Assembly: GCF_006539545.1 (NCBI RefSeq)
Contig: NZ_BJNF01000057.1
Location: 1 to 64,000, forward strand
Origin: Nitrobacter winogradskyi
GTDB lineage: Bacteria > Pseudomonadota > Alphaproteobacteria > Rhizobiales > Xanthobacteraceae
Reading direction: 5' to 3'
DNA length: 64,000 nucleotides
The position numbers and the translations under genes were made by a program. The notes beneath the pieces were generated by a model. That model saw only the letters and a list, made by a program, of their open reading frames with translations, had not been told where the DNA came from and searched no databases. Shown here piece by piece: positions 27,037-35,947 of the stretch (positions are counted from its first letter, which is position 1; every line of letters begins with the position of its first letter).

Positions 27037-28077
27037 ATGAGAATCGATAACGACGTCGTAGAAGCGATCGGCAATACACCTCTTATCAAGTTGAAGCACG
27101 CCTCCGAAGCAACGGGATGCACCATTCTCGGCAAGGCCGAGTTCATGAATCCGGGCCAGTCCGTCAAGGATCGCGCCGGTAAGCAGATGATCCTGGAAGC
27201 CGAAAAGCGTGGCGACCTCAAGCCCGGCGGCCTCGTCGTCGAAGGCACGGCCGGCAATACCGGCATCGGTCTTGCCATCGTCGCCAGCGCCAGAGGCTAT
27301 CGCACGATGATCGTCATTCCGGAAACACAAAGCCGTGAAAAGAAAGACATGCTTCGGCTATGCGGAGCCGAGCTGGTCGAGGTTCCGGCGCTCCCCTACA
27401 GCAACCCGAACAACTATCAGCACATCGCAAGGCGTCTCGCTGACGAACTGCGCAAATCCGAACCCAACGGTGTGCTGTTCGCCGACCAATGGAATAACCT
27501 CGATAATCCGAAGGCCCATTACGTTTCGACGGGTCCGGAAATCTGGGAGCAGACGGGCGGAAAGGTCGACGGCTTCATCTGTTCGATCGGCACCGGCGGC
27601 ACGCTCGCCGGAGTGAGCGCTTTCCTGCGGGAGAAGAAGAAAGATGTCGTGATCGGCGTCGCGGACCCGCGCGGTGCGGCTATGTATGAGCTGTTCAAGA
27701 ACGGCGTGGCCAAGCCGACCGCGGGAGGCTCGATCACCGAGGGGATCGGGCTCGGACGCGTGACGCCCGTGATTGCCGACGCCAGGGTAGACGAAGCCTA
27801 TCTCGTCCCCGACGAGGAGGCTGTGCCCGTGATCTACGACCTGCTCGAACACGAGGGGCTTTGCCTTGGCGGTTCGACCGGCGTCAACGTCGCCGGCGCG
27901 ATTCGTCTCGCCCGCCAGTTGGGCCCCGGCCATACCGTGGTGACCATCCTGTGCGACTCAGGCAACCGCTACCAGTCGAAACTTTTCAACCCGGACTTCA
28001 TGCGCTCCAAGAACCTTCCCGTGCCGCAATGGCTGGAGAGACGGAGCACGGTGAAGATTCCGCTCGCTCCGGGTTAG
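27037..28077 (+). CDS. cysK: Cysteine synthase A (O-acetylserine sulfhydrylase)
   Basis: A PLP enzyme that makes cysteine from O-acetylserine and sulfide. I prefer ATG 27037 (MRIDNDVVEAIGNTPLIKL, 346 residues), the family's usual beginning; ATG 27019 in frame is an alternative, and neither has a strong Shine-Dalgarno. The PLP lysine lies in PGQSVKDRAGK, the substrate loop is EGTAGNTGIG, and the phosphate-binding glycines are in GTGGTLAG. The C-terminal NRYQSKLFNPDFM is also typical of CysK-type proteins. It is monocistronic, with the aap operon and a secreted hypothetical protein facing it. Confidence 0.95.
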   Translation: MRIDNDVVEAIGNTPLIKLKHASEATGCTILGKAEFMNPGQSVKDRAGKQMILEAEKRGDLKPGGLVVEGTAGNTGIGLAIVASARGYRTMIVIPETQSREKKDMLRLCGAELVEVPALPYSNPNNYQHIARRLADELRKSEPNGVLFADQWNNLDNPKAHYVSTGPEIWEQTGGKVDGFICSIGTGGTLAGVSAFLREKKKDVVIGVADPRGAAMYELFKNGVAKPTAGGSITEGIGLGRVTPVIADARVDEAYLVPDEEAVPVIYDLLEHEGLCLGGSTGVNVAGAIRLARQLGPGHTVVTILCDSGNRYQSKLFNPDFMRSKNLPVPQWLERRSTVKIPLAPG

Positions 28078-28122
28078 ATTGAAAGCGAATGTTTGTGCGG
28101 TAAATGCAATCCGGATGGGCGA

Positions 28123-28542
28123 CTATTCTTTTCCGAAACCCGTCTGTCTTCTGAATATCGCTTTGACGTTGCGGAGCTCACCGTCACGGCCCGGCACGGT
28201 CATGAGCATAAGAAGCTCGTCTTCTTTTATACCAAGGTTGAGGAAGAACGCTTTTCCTCCATAGACGTCCCCAAAGTTTGGGGGCCAACTCCCTTTCCCT
28301 GCCACGAACGGCTTTCCCTCAAAGCTTGGTCTAACAATGGCTGACCATCCGTTGTTCGCCTTTACGGTGAAATCCTCTCCGTTCCTTTCAATCAGAATGC
28401 GGCAATCAGCACATTTCCCGGCATTTGAATCTATCTGATACCATTCGCCTGTTAGGTATCTCAGAGAAGAGGATTCGGCTTGAACCAGGTTCGACCAGGT
28501 TGACGAGATAGTGAGAAGGAGAGCGAAAACAGCGGTACGCAT
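28123..28542 (-). CDS. Small secreted hypothetical protein
   Basis: A 139-residue exported protein. I chose ATG 28542 because a GGGG lies just upstream; ATG 28554 is in frame. The N terminus is a clear signal peptide (MRTAVFALLLTISSTWSNLVQAES). The mature part has a CADC pair and beta-rich segments (YLTGEWYQIDSNAGKCADC, RILIERNGEDFTVKANNGW), reminiscent of small lipocalin-like or YdgH-like periplasmic domains, but I assign no family. The coding region is more A/T-rich than the flanking genes, suggesting recent acquisition or relaxed selection. It lies convergent with cysK and 58 bases downstream of aapP. Confidence 0.6.
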   Translation of the reverse strand: MRTAVFALLLTISSTWSNLVQAESSSLRYLTGEWYQIDSNAGKCADCRILIERNGEDFTVKANNGWSAIVRPSFEGKPFVAGKGSWPPNFGDVYGGKAFFLNLGIKEDELLMLMTVPGRDGELRNVKAIFRRQTGFGKE

Positions 28543-28600
28543 ATTGGACCCCATGTTTACAGCAGGGCGTTGACCGCCGCTGATATTTCATCGCTCAGAC

Positions 28601-29344
28601 TTACCGCAAAATCTGGCTGAGGAAGAGCTGGCTGCGCGGGTGTCGCGGATTGGCGAAGAAACTGGCCGGGGTGCCGGACTCGATGATCTGTCCCTCATCC
28701 ATGAACACGACGCGGTTGGCGACCTCCCTGGCGAATCCCATTTCGTGCGTGACCACAAGCATGGTCATGCCTTCTTCCGCCAGATCCACCATCGTGTCGA
28801 GAACCTCCTTGACCATCTCGGGATCGAGCGCGGACGTCGGCTCGTCGAACAGCATGACCTTTGGATTCATCGTGAGCGCGCGCGCGATCGCCACACGCTG
28901 CTGCTGACCTCCTGACATCTGACCGGGATATTTGTTGGCCTGATCAGGTATCTTGACGCGCTCCAGAAACTTCATCGCCTCCGCCTCGGCGTCCTTCTTC
29001 GGCGTATTGCGGACCCAGATGGGAGCGAGCGTGCAGTTTTCGAGCACCGTGAGGTGCGGAAACAGATTGAAGTTCTGAAAGACCATCCCGACGTCGCGCC
29101 GTACGTCGTCGACGCGCCGCAAATTGGGGCCGAGTTCAATTCCATCGACGACGATGCGACCTTCCTGAAATTCCTCAAGCGCGTTGATGCAGCGGATCAG
29201 CGTCGACTTTCCCGAGCCCGACGGACCGCAAATGACGATGCGTTCGCCGCGGGCGACGTCGAGATCGATGTCCCGCAGCACATGAAAACTGCCGAACCAC
29301 TTGTTGAGAGCGATGATGGAAACGATGGCGTTGTTATCTGTCAT
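28601..29344 (-). CDS. aapP: General L-amino-acid ABC transporter, ATPase AapP
   Basis: The ATP-binding subunit of a polar amino-acid importer, 247 residues. It shows Walker A ([15 protein letters not shown]), the Q loop ([17 protein letters not shown]), the signature [15 protein letters not shown], Walker B ([14 protein letters not shown]) and the H loop ([12 protein letters not shown]). It is the last gene of an operon in the order aapJ-aapQ-aapM-aapP, as in Rhizobium, where the system takes up a broad range of L-amino acids. It lies 13 bases after aapM. Confidence 0.92.
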   Translation of the reverse strand: MTDNNAIVSIIALNKWFGSFHVLRDIDLDVARGERIVICGPSGSGKSTLIRCINALEEFQEGRIVVDGIELGPNLRRVDDVRRDVGMVFQNFNLFPHLTVLENCTLAPIWVRNTPKKDAEAEAMKFLERVKIPDQANKYPGQMSGGQQQRVAIARALTMNPKVMLFDEPTSALDPEMVKEVLDTMVDLAEEGMTMLVVTHEMGFAREVANRVVFMDEGQIIESGTPASFFANPRHPRSQLFLSQILR

Positions 29345-29357
29345 TGGTTCCCAGAGT

Positions 29358-30878
29358 TCAGGTTCGCCGATGCGCGTTCAGTCGATGCTCCACGAATAGA
29401 GAGTATCGCGAGATGCTGAAGCAGAATGCGAAGTAGATGAGGCCGGTGAATGCGAACCCGGTGAACAGCGTGGTGGGCGTCGCCCATGTGGGATCCGCGA
29501 ACGAAGCCCGCAAGATTCCGAGCAGATCGAACAACGCGACGATGGAGACCAGCGAGGTATCCTTGAACAGCGCGATAAAGCTGTTGACCAGTCCGGGGAT
29601 GACATGCCGCACTGCCTGCGGCATCACGATCAGCCCGGTGGTCTTCCAGTAGGACAGTCCGAGCGCATGAGCCGCTTCCGCCTGCCCGCCCGGAACCGCC
29701 GCGAGACCGCCGCGAATGACCTCGGCATTATACGCCCCCGCGAACAGCGCAATACCGATCAGGACCCGCACCAGCCCATCGACGGTAAAGTTTCCGGGAA
29801 GGAAGAGCGGCAGCATGTAGGTCGCGAAGAACAGCACGGTGATCAGGGGAACGCCGCGCCAGAATTCGATGAAGGCGATCGAGAATATCCGGATCAGCGG
29901 AAGGGTGGAACGCCGCCCCAGCGCCAGCGCGATACCGATCGGTATCGACGACACGATGCCGGTCACCGATACCACCAGCGTGACCAGAAGTCCGCCCCAG
30001 AGACGAGTGTCGACAACCGGAAGTCCGCCGCGATCGAGATGCATGATCGCGATAACCACGCCCATGCCGGCGAAGGCGGTCAGGCTTGTGAGCAACGTAC
30101 CCCAGCCCGCACGAAACCCGCCGCTGAAGAAAAAGAGCAACAGCGAAACGAACGCAGCCGTGCAACCAAAATCGTACCAGACCGGCTGACCGGAATCCTG
30201 GAGCCGATCCCGGAGCGATATCAACGGCGACACCAGCACGTTCAGCGCGTCCCCGATCGATGCAATGCCGCCTCCCAGCGGCCGCAAGATCGCGCCGAAC
30301 GCGTCCGCCTCCCCTGACGCCGCGAGTTGCCGTCCGGCATCGCCGACGCTGTCCGCAAGGCTGGACAGAAGCCCCGCGCTCCAGTTCACACCGAATCCGG
30401 TGATGCCACCGCCATGCAGCAGAAAAAATGCCGTGACGGGAAAAGCGGCAAAGAACAGGCCGGCATTGAGACGCTTGGCAGGCAACCGGGGAATGAGAAG
30501 CGGCAGCAGCAAGACGGCCGCCAGCAGGAACGTCAGATCGACCCGCCACCGTTCGGGCTCCGGATAAAAGCCGTAAATGAACTGCGCGATCTTTGCCTTG
30601 ACGAACGGCCAGCACGCTCCGATCGATTGCCCCGCATCGGCCGCCAGACACGAGGTTCGGTCCTGACCTTCCCACGCCGCATCGATGAAGAGAAAGCGAA
30701 CGGCAGGAACAACGAAGAACCATATCAGCGCGGCGCCGACGAAAGTCAGCAGCGCGTTGCCCGGCGAGTTGAACAGGCGAGTCTGCACGAGACGGAGCAG
30801 GCTTGTCGTCGTGACTGGGGCTCGTCGTTCCGGAACGAGCGCGTTGCGTACGAACGATGTTGCGGGTCGGGCTGTCAT
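29358..30878 (-). CDS. aapM: General L-amino-acid ABC transporter permease AapM, with an internal insertion
   Basis: The second membrane subunit of the importer, 506 residues. The C-terminal half is a normal permease: multiple transmembrane segments and the EAA loop ([19 protein letters not shown]), with LKLT-type contacts to the ATPase. The protein is about 100 or more residues longer than the AapM size I know from Rhizobium. The surplus sits in the middle (about residues 150-275): [20 protein letters not shown], a soluble Ala/Gly-rich segment, then two extra hydrophobic stretches ([31 protein letters not shown]). The start overlaps the aapQ stop as ATGA. Confidence 0.88.
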   Translation of the reverse strand: MTARPATSFVRNALVPERRAPVTTTSLLRLVQTRLFNSPGNALLTFVGAALIWFFVVPAVRFLFIDAAWEGQDRTSCLAADAGQSIGACWPFVKAKIAQFIYGFYPEPERWRVDLTFLLAAVLLLPLLIPRLPAKRLNAGLFFAAFPVTAFFLLHGGGITGFGVNWSAGLLSSLADSVGDAGRQLAASGEADAFGAILRPLGGGIASIGDALNVLVSPLISLRDRLQDSGQPVWYDFGCTAAFVSLLLFFFSGGFRAGWGTLLTSLTAFAGMGVVIAIMHLDRGGLPVVDTRLWGGLLVTLVVSVTGIVSSIPIGIALALGRRSTLPLIRIFSIAFIEFWRGVPLITVLFFATYMLPLFLPGNFTVDGLVRVLIGIALFAGAYNAEVIRGGLAAVPGGQAEAAHALGLSYWKTTGLIVMPQAVRHVIPGLVNSFIALFKDTSLVSIVALFDLLGILRASFADPTWATPTTLFTGFAFTGLIYFAFCFSISRYSLFVEHRLNAHRRT

Positions 30879-32080
30879 GCACCCACGCTCCGGGCAACGC
30901 GCCGGGAGTAGATGCTCATGATCCCGCTGGTCACCAGCGAGATCAGCAGATACACGCCCATCGTGATCGAGAGGATCTCGATGGCTTGTCCGGTCTGGCT
31001 GAGCGTCGTCCCGGCAAACACGGAGAACAGCTCGGGATACCCGATGGCGACAGCCAGCGAGGAATTCTTGGTGAGGTTGAGGTACTGATTGGTCAGCGGC
31101 GGCAGGATGACCCTCATGGCTTGCGGGACCACGATCAATCGCAGCGTCGATCCCCGCGAAAGCCCGAGCGCGGCGCCTGCTTCCATCTGTCCCTTGTGCA
31201 CTGAGAGAATTCCGGCGCGCACGATTTCCGCGATGAAGGCGGCCGTATATGTCGAGAGCGTGATCGCCAGCGCGACAAATTCGGGGATCAGACGCGCGCC
31301 GCCGGAGAAGTTGAATCCCTTGAGGATCGGCATTTCGAACGTGAAGGGTGTGCCGAAAACGGCCATCGATGCGGCCGGGAGAGCGATCAGCAGACCAAGA
31401 GCGTAGGGCCAGACGATCAGCGCTCGTCCGGTCCGAAACAAGCTGCGACGGGAATGGCTCCGCAGCACCATGCCGCCGATGATCGCAACCGCTATCGCGA
31501 CGGCAAACGCGATCGATCCCTCCTGCCCGATCGGCTTGGGAATCGCGAGACCGCGATTGCTCAGAAAGATGCCATCAAGGACCGACACGCTTTGCTTTGG
31601 ATTCGGCAGCATCCTCAGCACGGCAAGGTACCAGAACAGAATCTGAAACAATAACGGCAGGTTTCGGACCAGCTCCACATAGCCGCCGGAAATGCGGGAT
31701 ATCAGCCAGTTCGGCGACAAGCGGCCCAGCGCCACCATGAAGCCGATCATGGTCGCGAAGAAAATGCCGACCGCGGCCACCACCAGCGTATTCACGAGAC
31801 CGACAAGAAAAACACGCGTGTAACTGTCGGTCTGGGAATACGGGATCAGGGTCTGGCTGACCTCGAACCCCGCGGTATTCGACATGAAACCGAGCCCGGA
31901 CGCGGTATTCTGCGCTTCCAGGTTTCCTTTGGCGTTGGCCACGATCTCATAGCCGATCCACGCAAGGATCGCGACGAACAGCACCTGCAACGCAAGTCCG
32001 CCCCAGCCCGCCTGCCCGCCAAGCGCGCGTCGTAGCCTGAGAGAAAATTGCAGCGGCGGTTTTCGGAATCCGGTGGCCAT
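30875..32080 (-). CDS. aapQ: General L-amino-acid ABC transporter permease AapQ
   Basis: The first membrane subunit, 401 residues, the usual length for AapQ. There are at least five hydrophobic segments, beginning with LALQVLFVAILAWIGYEIV near residue 30. The large periplasmic or cytoplasmic loop between the early segments is typical of AapQ. The EAA motif EAGAALGLSRGSTLRLIVVPQ near residue 303 marks the contact with the ATPase. It overlaps aapM by four bases and lies 15 bases after aapJ, so the four genes are almost certainly one transcript. Confidence 0.92.
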   Translation of the reverse strand: MATGFRKPPLQFSLRLRRALGGQAGWGGLALQVLFVAILAWIGYEIVANAKGNLEAQNTASGLGFMSNTAGFEVSQTLIPYSQTDSYTRVFLVGLVNTLVVAAVGIFFATMIGFMVALGRLSPNWLISRISGGYVELVRNLPLLFQILFWYLAVLRMLPNPKQSVSVLDGIFLSNRGLAIPKPIGQEGSIAFAVAIAVAIIGGMVLRSHSRRSLFRTGRALIVWPYALGLLIALPAASMAVFGTPFTFEMPILKGFNFSGGARLIPEFVALAITLSTYTAAFIAEIVRAGILSVHKGQMEAGAALGLSRGSTLRLIVVPQAMRVILPPLTNQYLNLTKNSSLAVAIGYPELFSVFAGTTLSQTGQAIEILSITMGVYLLISLVTSGIMSIYSRRVARSVGA

Positions 32081-32095
32081 TCCTTCGCGTCGACG

Positions 32096-33136
32096 CTAGC
32101 GGATCGGCGGCGCGTACATGATGCCGCCCTGATTCCAGAGCTTGTTGAGTCCTCGCGCGATCCCGAGCGGCGAGCCGGCGCCGACGTTACGATCGAACGA
32201 TTCGCCATAGTTGCCGACGGCCTTGATGATGCGCGAAACCCAATCCTTGGTGACGCCGAGCTGCTCGCCGAAATTGCCGTCGGTTCCGAAGATGCGCTTG
32301 AGTTCGGGATTCTCCGATCTGGCCATTTCGTCAACATTCTTCTTCGTGATGCCGAGTTCTTCGGCGTTGATCATTGCAAACAGCGTCCACTTGACGAGAT
32401 CGAACCACTGGTCATCGCCGTGACGCACCATCGTCGCGTGCGGCTCTTTCGAGATGACCTCCGGCAGAACCGCATGATCGGCGGGATTAAGGAGCTTCAG
32501 CCGCTGGGCGTAGAGCTGTGAAATATCCGAGGTGAACACATCGCACCGGCCGGATTCGTAAGCCTTGATTGTCTCGTCGGCGGTGCTGAACGCAATGACC
32601 TCGTACTTCATCTTGTTGCTTTTGAAATAGTCGGCGAGATTCTGTTCGTTCGTGGTGCCGGTCTGGACGCAGACGGATGCGCTGTTCAATTCCAGCGCCG
32701 AGTTCACCTTGAGGGACTTCCTGATCAGGAAGCCTTGTCCGTCGTAGTATGTCACGCCGGTGAAATTTGCTCCGAGCGAGGTGTCGCGCGAGAGCGTCCA
32801 CGACGTATCGCGCGACAACACATCGATTTCGCCGGATTGCAGGGCGATAAACCGGTCTTTCGCGGACAGCGGAACAAACTTGACCTTGGTGGGATCGTTG
32901 AACACCACGGCCGCGATCGCGCGGCAGATGTCCACGTCGAGGCCGGTCCAGTTTCCTTTGTCGTCAGGGGCGGAGAATCCCGGCAACCCCTGAGTGACGC
33001 CGCACGACAGCGCGCCTCTCGCCTTGACTGCTTCGAGCGTGGTCTTCGGCTTCGCGGATTCCTGCTCCTGCGCGGATGCCGATTGTAATGAAATACCAGC
33101 AACGATAGCGAAAATAGCAGTCAATATGCATTTCAT
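32096..33136 (-). CDS. aapJ: General L-amino-acid ABC transporter, periplasmic binding protein AapJ
   Basis: The periplasmic ligand-binding component. I chose ATG 33136 because GAAAGG precedes it and the product then begins with a signal peptide (MKCILTAIFAIVAGISLQSA). The 346 residues hold the family 3 signature GLDVDICRAIAAVVF near residue 72 and the binding-site blocks GEIDVLSRDTSWTLSRDT and SVCVQTGTTNEQNLADYF. It is first in the aap operon, and the abundance of its product often exceeds that of the membrane parts. Two GAAGCTTC palindromes lie 140-165 bases upstream. Confidence 0.92.
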   Translation of the reverse strand: MKCILTAIFAIVAGISLQSASAQEQESAKPKTTLEAVKARGALSCGVTQGLPGFSAPDDKGNWTGLDVDICRAIAAVVFNDPTKVKFVPLSAKDRFIALQSGEIDVLSRDTSWTLSRDTSLGANFTGVTYYDGQGFLIRKSLKVNSALELNSASVCVQTGTTNEQNLADYFKSNKMKYEVIAFSTADETIKAYESGRCDVFTSDISQLYAQRLKLLNPADHAVLPEVISKEPHATMVRHGDDQWFDLVKWTLFAMINAEELGITKKNVDEMARSENPELKRIFGTDGNFGEQLGVTKDWVSRIIKAVGNYGESFDRNVGAGSPLGIARGLNKLWNQGGIMYAPPIR

Positions 33137-33602
33137 GGCAATGCCTTTCAAGAACGTCAATGGCTTCAGTTCGCGCCGTTCAGTCGTTCGGTTTCATGCG
33201 ACCGGCCGATTCGTTTCTCCCACCAGAATCAGGCCAAAGACGGACTTTGTCGATCAACCAGGGTTGAGAACAGATGAAGCTTCACACTGATGAAGCTTCG
33301 CAGTGGCTTTCTACCCGGGGTCGGCGATAAGTTGAACTCCATTACTGAACGACCGGCGAACTCCCAGCATTCGCATCCGTTTCCAGCAACGCCTCCTCGT
33401 GAAGTGGGGATCAGCGAGCGATATGGGTTGCGGAGCCGCGTTTCAAGCCTGGCATTCGGCTCCGCGGCACAGGGGTGCGATATACGGGGGTTGACGAAGG
33501 TCTTTTCTTTCCTGTTACTACCCATCCGCTCTGGAACTGACATCCGGCGAATTTCGGGACAGGTGTCAGCGGCAAAATGCCTCGTTTAGCAACGCAGAAG
33601 AT
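33137..33602. other. Divergent region between aapJ and metC
   Basis: This contains the promoters for the aap operon and metC. The visible elements are two GAAGCTTC palindromes (33276-33283 and 33292-33299). I found no sigma-54 -24/-12 pair and no coding frame with family features. Confidence 0.4.
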
Positions 33603-34799
33603 ATGACCTTGTCGAAGAGCGACGGATCCACGGATTCGCTTCGGGCGGAAACCAGACTGGTCGTTTCGGGTCGAGACACCGCGTCCCAGAAAGGGTTCGT
33701 CAATCCTCCCATCGTCCGCGGCTCGACGGTGCTTTATCCGACTGCCGGCGACCTTTACGCCCACCGCGGAGAATTCCAGTACGGACGGCACGGCACGCCT
33801 TCGACCCGCGCGCTGCAGGATGCGCTGATGGCGTTGGAGGGTCCGCATTGCGCGGGTGTCGGTCTGGTTCCATCAGGTGTCTCTGCGCTTTCCACGGCGC
33901 TGTTGTCCGTGCTGAAGGCCGGCGATCATCTCCTCGTCTGCGATAATGTTTATCGTCCGACGCGACAGTTCTGCGATGGGTTTCTGGCGCGCTACGGAAT
34001 CGAGACCACTTACTTCGATCCGCTGATCGGTTCGGGGATCGCCGCGCTGTTCCGGCCGGAAACCCGCGCGGTGATGGTCGAGGCGCCAGGCTCCCAGTCC
34101 CTGGAGATGCCGGACGTTCCCGCGATCGCGGCCGCAGCGCGCGCGCGCGAAGCGATTGTGATCGACGACAACACGTGGGCAACCCCTCTTTTCCGCCGCG
34201 CGCTTGAGCAAGGCGTGGATATCAGCATCCAGGCGGCGACCAAGTACATCGGTGGGCACTCCGATGTCATGTTCGGAACCATCGCCGCCAATTCAAAAGC
34301 CTGGCCGGCGCTCACTGAGACCATCCGCCTGCTCGGCCTATGCGTAGGACCCGACGACGTGTTTCTGACTCTGCGAGGATTACGCACCCTTGCGGTGAGG
34401 CTTTATCATCACCAGCAGGCCGCGATGAACATGGCGCAGTGGCTTGCGCGGCGGCCGGAAGTGACCAGAATTCTGTATCCGGCATGGCCGGACGATCCCG
34501 GTCATGCGATCTGGAAACGGGATTTCACCGGCGCACCGGGATTGTTCAGCATCGTCCTCAAGCCCGCGCCGCAGCAAGCGGTCAGCGCGCTGCTCGATAC
34601 GCTGAAGCTGTTCGGCATGGGTTACTCATGGGGTGGCTTTGAGAGCCTCGTCATTCCCTTCGATTGCGCGTCGTATCGGACCGCGACAAAGTGGGCGCCG
34701 GGCGGACCCACGCTGCGGCTACAGATCGGGCTTGAGAACGTGGACGATCTCAAGGCCGATCTCGATCGGGGTTTTGCGGCCTTCAACGCCCATCAATGA
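33603..34799 (+). CDS. metC: Cystathionine beta-lyase
   Basis: A PLP enzyme of the Cys/Met metabolism family that splits cystathionine to homocysteine, pyruvate and ammonia. The 398 residues begin at ATG 33603, after a weak GCAGAAG. The PLP lysine lies in SIQAATKYIGGHSDVM near residue 215, and the YGRHGTPSTRALQDAL block is the substrate and phosphate region of this family. The GSQSLEMPDVPAI segment favours cystathionine beta-lyase over gamma-synthase. It is divergent from aapJ, and cysK lies across the aap operon, so two sulfur amino-acid genes flank it. Confidence 0.88.
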   Translation: MTLSKSDGSTDSLRAETRLVVSGRDTASQKGFVNPPIVRGSTVLYPTAGDLYAHRGEFQYGRHGTPSTRALQDALMALEGPHCAGVGLVPSGVSALSTALLSVLKAGDHLLVCDNVYRPTRQFCDGFLARYGIETTYFDPLIGSGIAALFRPETRAVMVEAPGSQSLEMPDVPAIAAAARAREAIVIDDNTWATPLFRRALEQGVDISIQAATKYIGGHSDVMFGTIAANSKAWPALTETIRLLGLCVGPDDVFLTLRGLRTLAVRLYHHQQAAMNMAQWLARRPEVTRILYPAWPDDPGHAIWKRDFTGAPGLFSIVLKPAPQQAVSALLDTLKLFGMGYSWGGFESLVIPFDCASYRTATKWAPGGPTLRLQIGLENVDDLKADLDRGFAAFNAHQ

Positions 34800-34868
34800 A
34801 GGCTCCCGCCTCCGGCTTGTGACGGATTGCTTCAGCCCAACAACCAGCGCCTGATTAGCGTTGACGTC

Positions 34869-35192
34869 TCACGCCGATGATTGGCGTCCATTGAGAATGA
34901 TGAAATACAGGTTGCGGAAATAGACAATGAGGCCGAGCGCCTGGCCGGCGATGAATACCGGGTCTCGCCGGTAAAGGGCGTAAACCAGAAGAAGAACTCC
35001 ACCCCCTATCGAGAAGAACCAGAACGCCACGGGGATTACGCTCTTTCGCGCGCGTTCGGATGCAATCCATTGCACGACGAACCGCATGGTGAAGAAACCC
35101 TGCGCGACAAAACCGAGAACCACCCAGCCGTCGAAATTAGCCACGAACACGTCGTAGAAATAGTTCGTCAGCATCCCGGCGATGTCAGCCAT
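34869..35192 (-). CDS. Small membrane protein with LAB_N domain
   Basis: A 107-residue inner-membrane protein matching the LAB_N family, named for the N terminus of lipid A disaccharide synthase. Three hydrophobic segments are visible: GWVVLGFVAQGFFTMRFVV, VAFWFFSIGGGVLLLVYAL and FIAGQALGLIVYFRNLYFI. The QWIASERARKS(V)IP stretch is the conserved loop. Proteins like this sit next to polyprenyl-phosphate sugar synthases (RgtF in Rhizobium is one example I recall). It overlaps the GT2 gene by 8 bases and ends the operon. Confidence 0.85.
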   Translation of the reverse strand: MADIAGMLTNYFYDVFVANFDGWVVLGFVAQGFFTMRFVVQWIASERARKSVIPVAFWFFSIGGGVLLLVYALYRRDPVFIAGQALGLIVYFRNLYFIILNGRQSSA

Positions 35193-35934
35193 GACGCATT
35201 ACCTCGGTTGCAACCGGCGTCGATCTCTTGCGGCGGATCAGCCACCACACACCGGCGAGATCAATGATTCCGATCCACAGGCGATCGAAGAATCCGTAAT
35301 TCGACACGCCTGAACGTCGCGGCCGGTCCGTCACATCGACATAGGCGATGTCATAGCCTTCCCGCCGCACCAGCGCCGGGAGAAACCGGTGCAGGCCGTC
35401 GAAATAAGGCAGGGACAGAAACACCTCCCGCCGAAAGGCTTTCAGCCCGCAGCCGGTGTCGCGCGTTCCATCGCTCAGCACCCGGCTTCGCACCTTATTG
35501 GCTACTCGCGACTGGAACTTCTTGAACCCGGTATCCTTGCGGCCGACGCGCTGACCGGCGGCGAGACCAATGCGTCCCTCGCCCTTCTCGATCGCCATGA
35601 TGAGTTCCGGCAGAAATTGCGGATTGTTCTGGCCGTCGCCATCCAGCGTCGCAACGATCGCACCGCGTGCGGCCCGCACCCCGGTCCGAACCGCTGCCGA
35701 TTGGCCCGATGACTTTTCGTGACGAATCTGGCGCACAGTGCCGCGCTCGGTCATGATCGCCGTCAACCGCTCAGCGGTCGCGTCAGTTGAGCCGTCGTCG
35801 ACATAGACGATCTCGTAATCCCATCGGCCATCGAGCGCCGCCGCGATCTCCTCGATCAGGGGCGCGATATTGTTCGCCTCGTTTCGCACAGGCACGACAA
35901 TGGAAACCGTGGGCGCCGTCGTTCTGGTGGACAT
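35185..35934 (-). CDS. GT2 family glycosyltransferase, polyprenyl-phosphate sugar synthase type
   Basis: A cytoplasmic-face GT-A enzyme that likely loads a sugar (mannose or galacturonate type) from a nucleotide sugar onto polyprenyl phosphate. I chose ATG 35934 (MSTRTTAPTVSIVVPVRNEA, 249 residues) because the family fold begins there; the open frame extends to 36117 without family features. The nucleotide-binding DDG region is in YVDDGSTD, the metal-binding DGD motif in ATLDGDGQNNPQFL, and the C-terminal domain contains RKDTGFKKFQSRVAN and GCGLKAFRREV. No clear TM segment is visible before the C-terminal hydrophobic WIGIIDLAGVWWL. It supplies the GT39 enzyme upstream. Confidence 0.88.
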   Translation of the reverse strand: MSTRTTAPTVSIVVPVRNEANNIAPLIEEIAAALDGRWDYEIVYVDDGSTDATAERLTAIMTERGTVRQIRHEKSSGQSAAVRTGVRAARGAIVATLDGDGQNNPQFLPELIMAIEKGEGRIGLAAGQRVGRKDTGFKKFQSRVANKVRSRVLSDGTRDTGCGLKAFRREVFLSLPYFDGLHRFLPALVRREGYDIAYVDVTDRPRRSGVSNYGFFDRLWIGIIDLAGVWWLIRRKRSTPVATEVMRHG

Positions 35935-35947
35935 GTCGTCTCTTATC

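Noticed and set aside
33347-33361. GAAC-N7-GAAC match in the aapJ-metC region
   Set aside because: It fits the LexA spacing, but the spacer is GC-rich, the flanking genes are not repair genes, and about two chance matches are expected in 64 kb.
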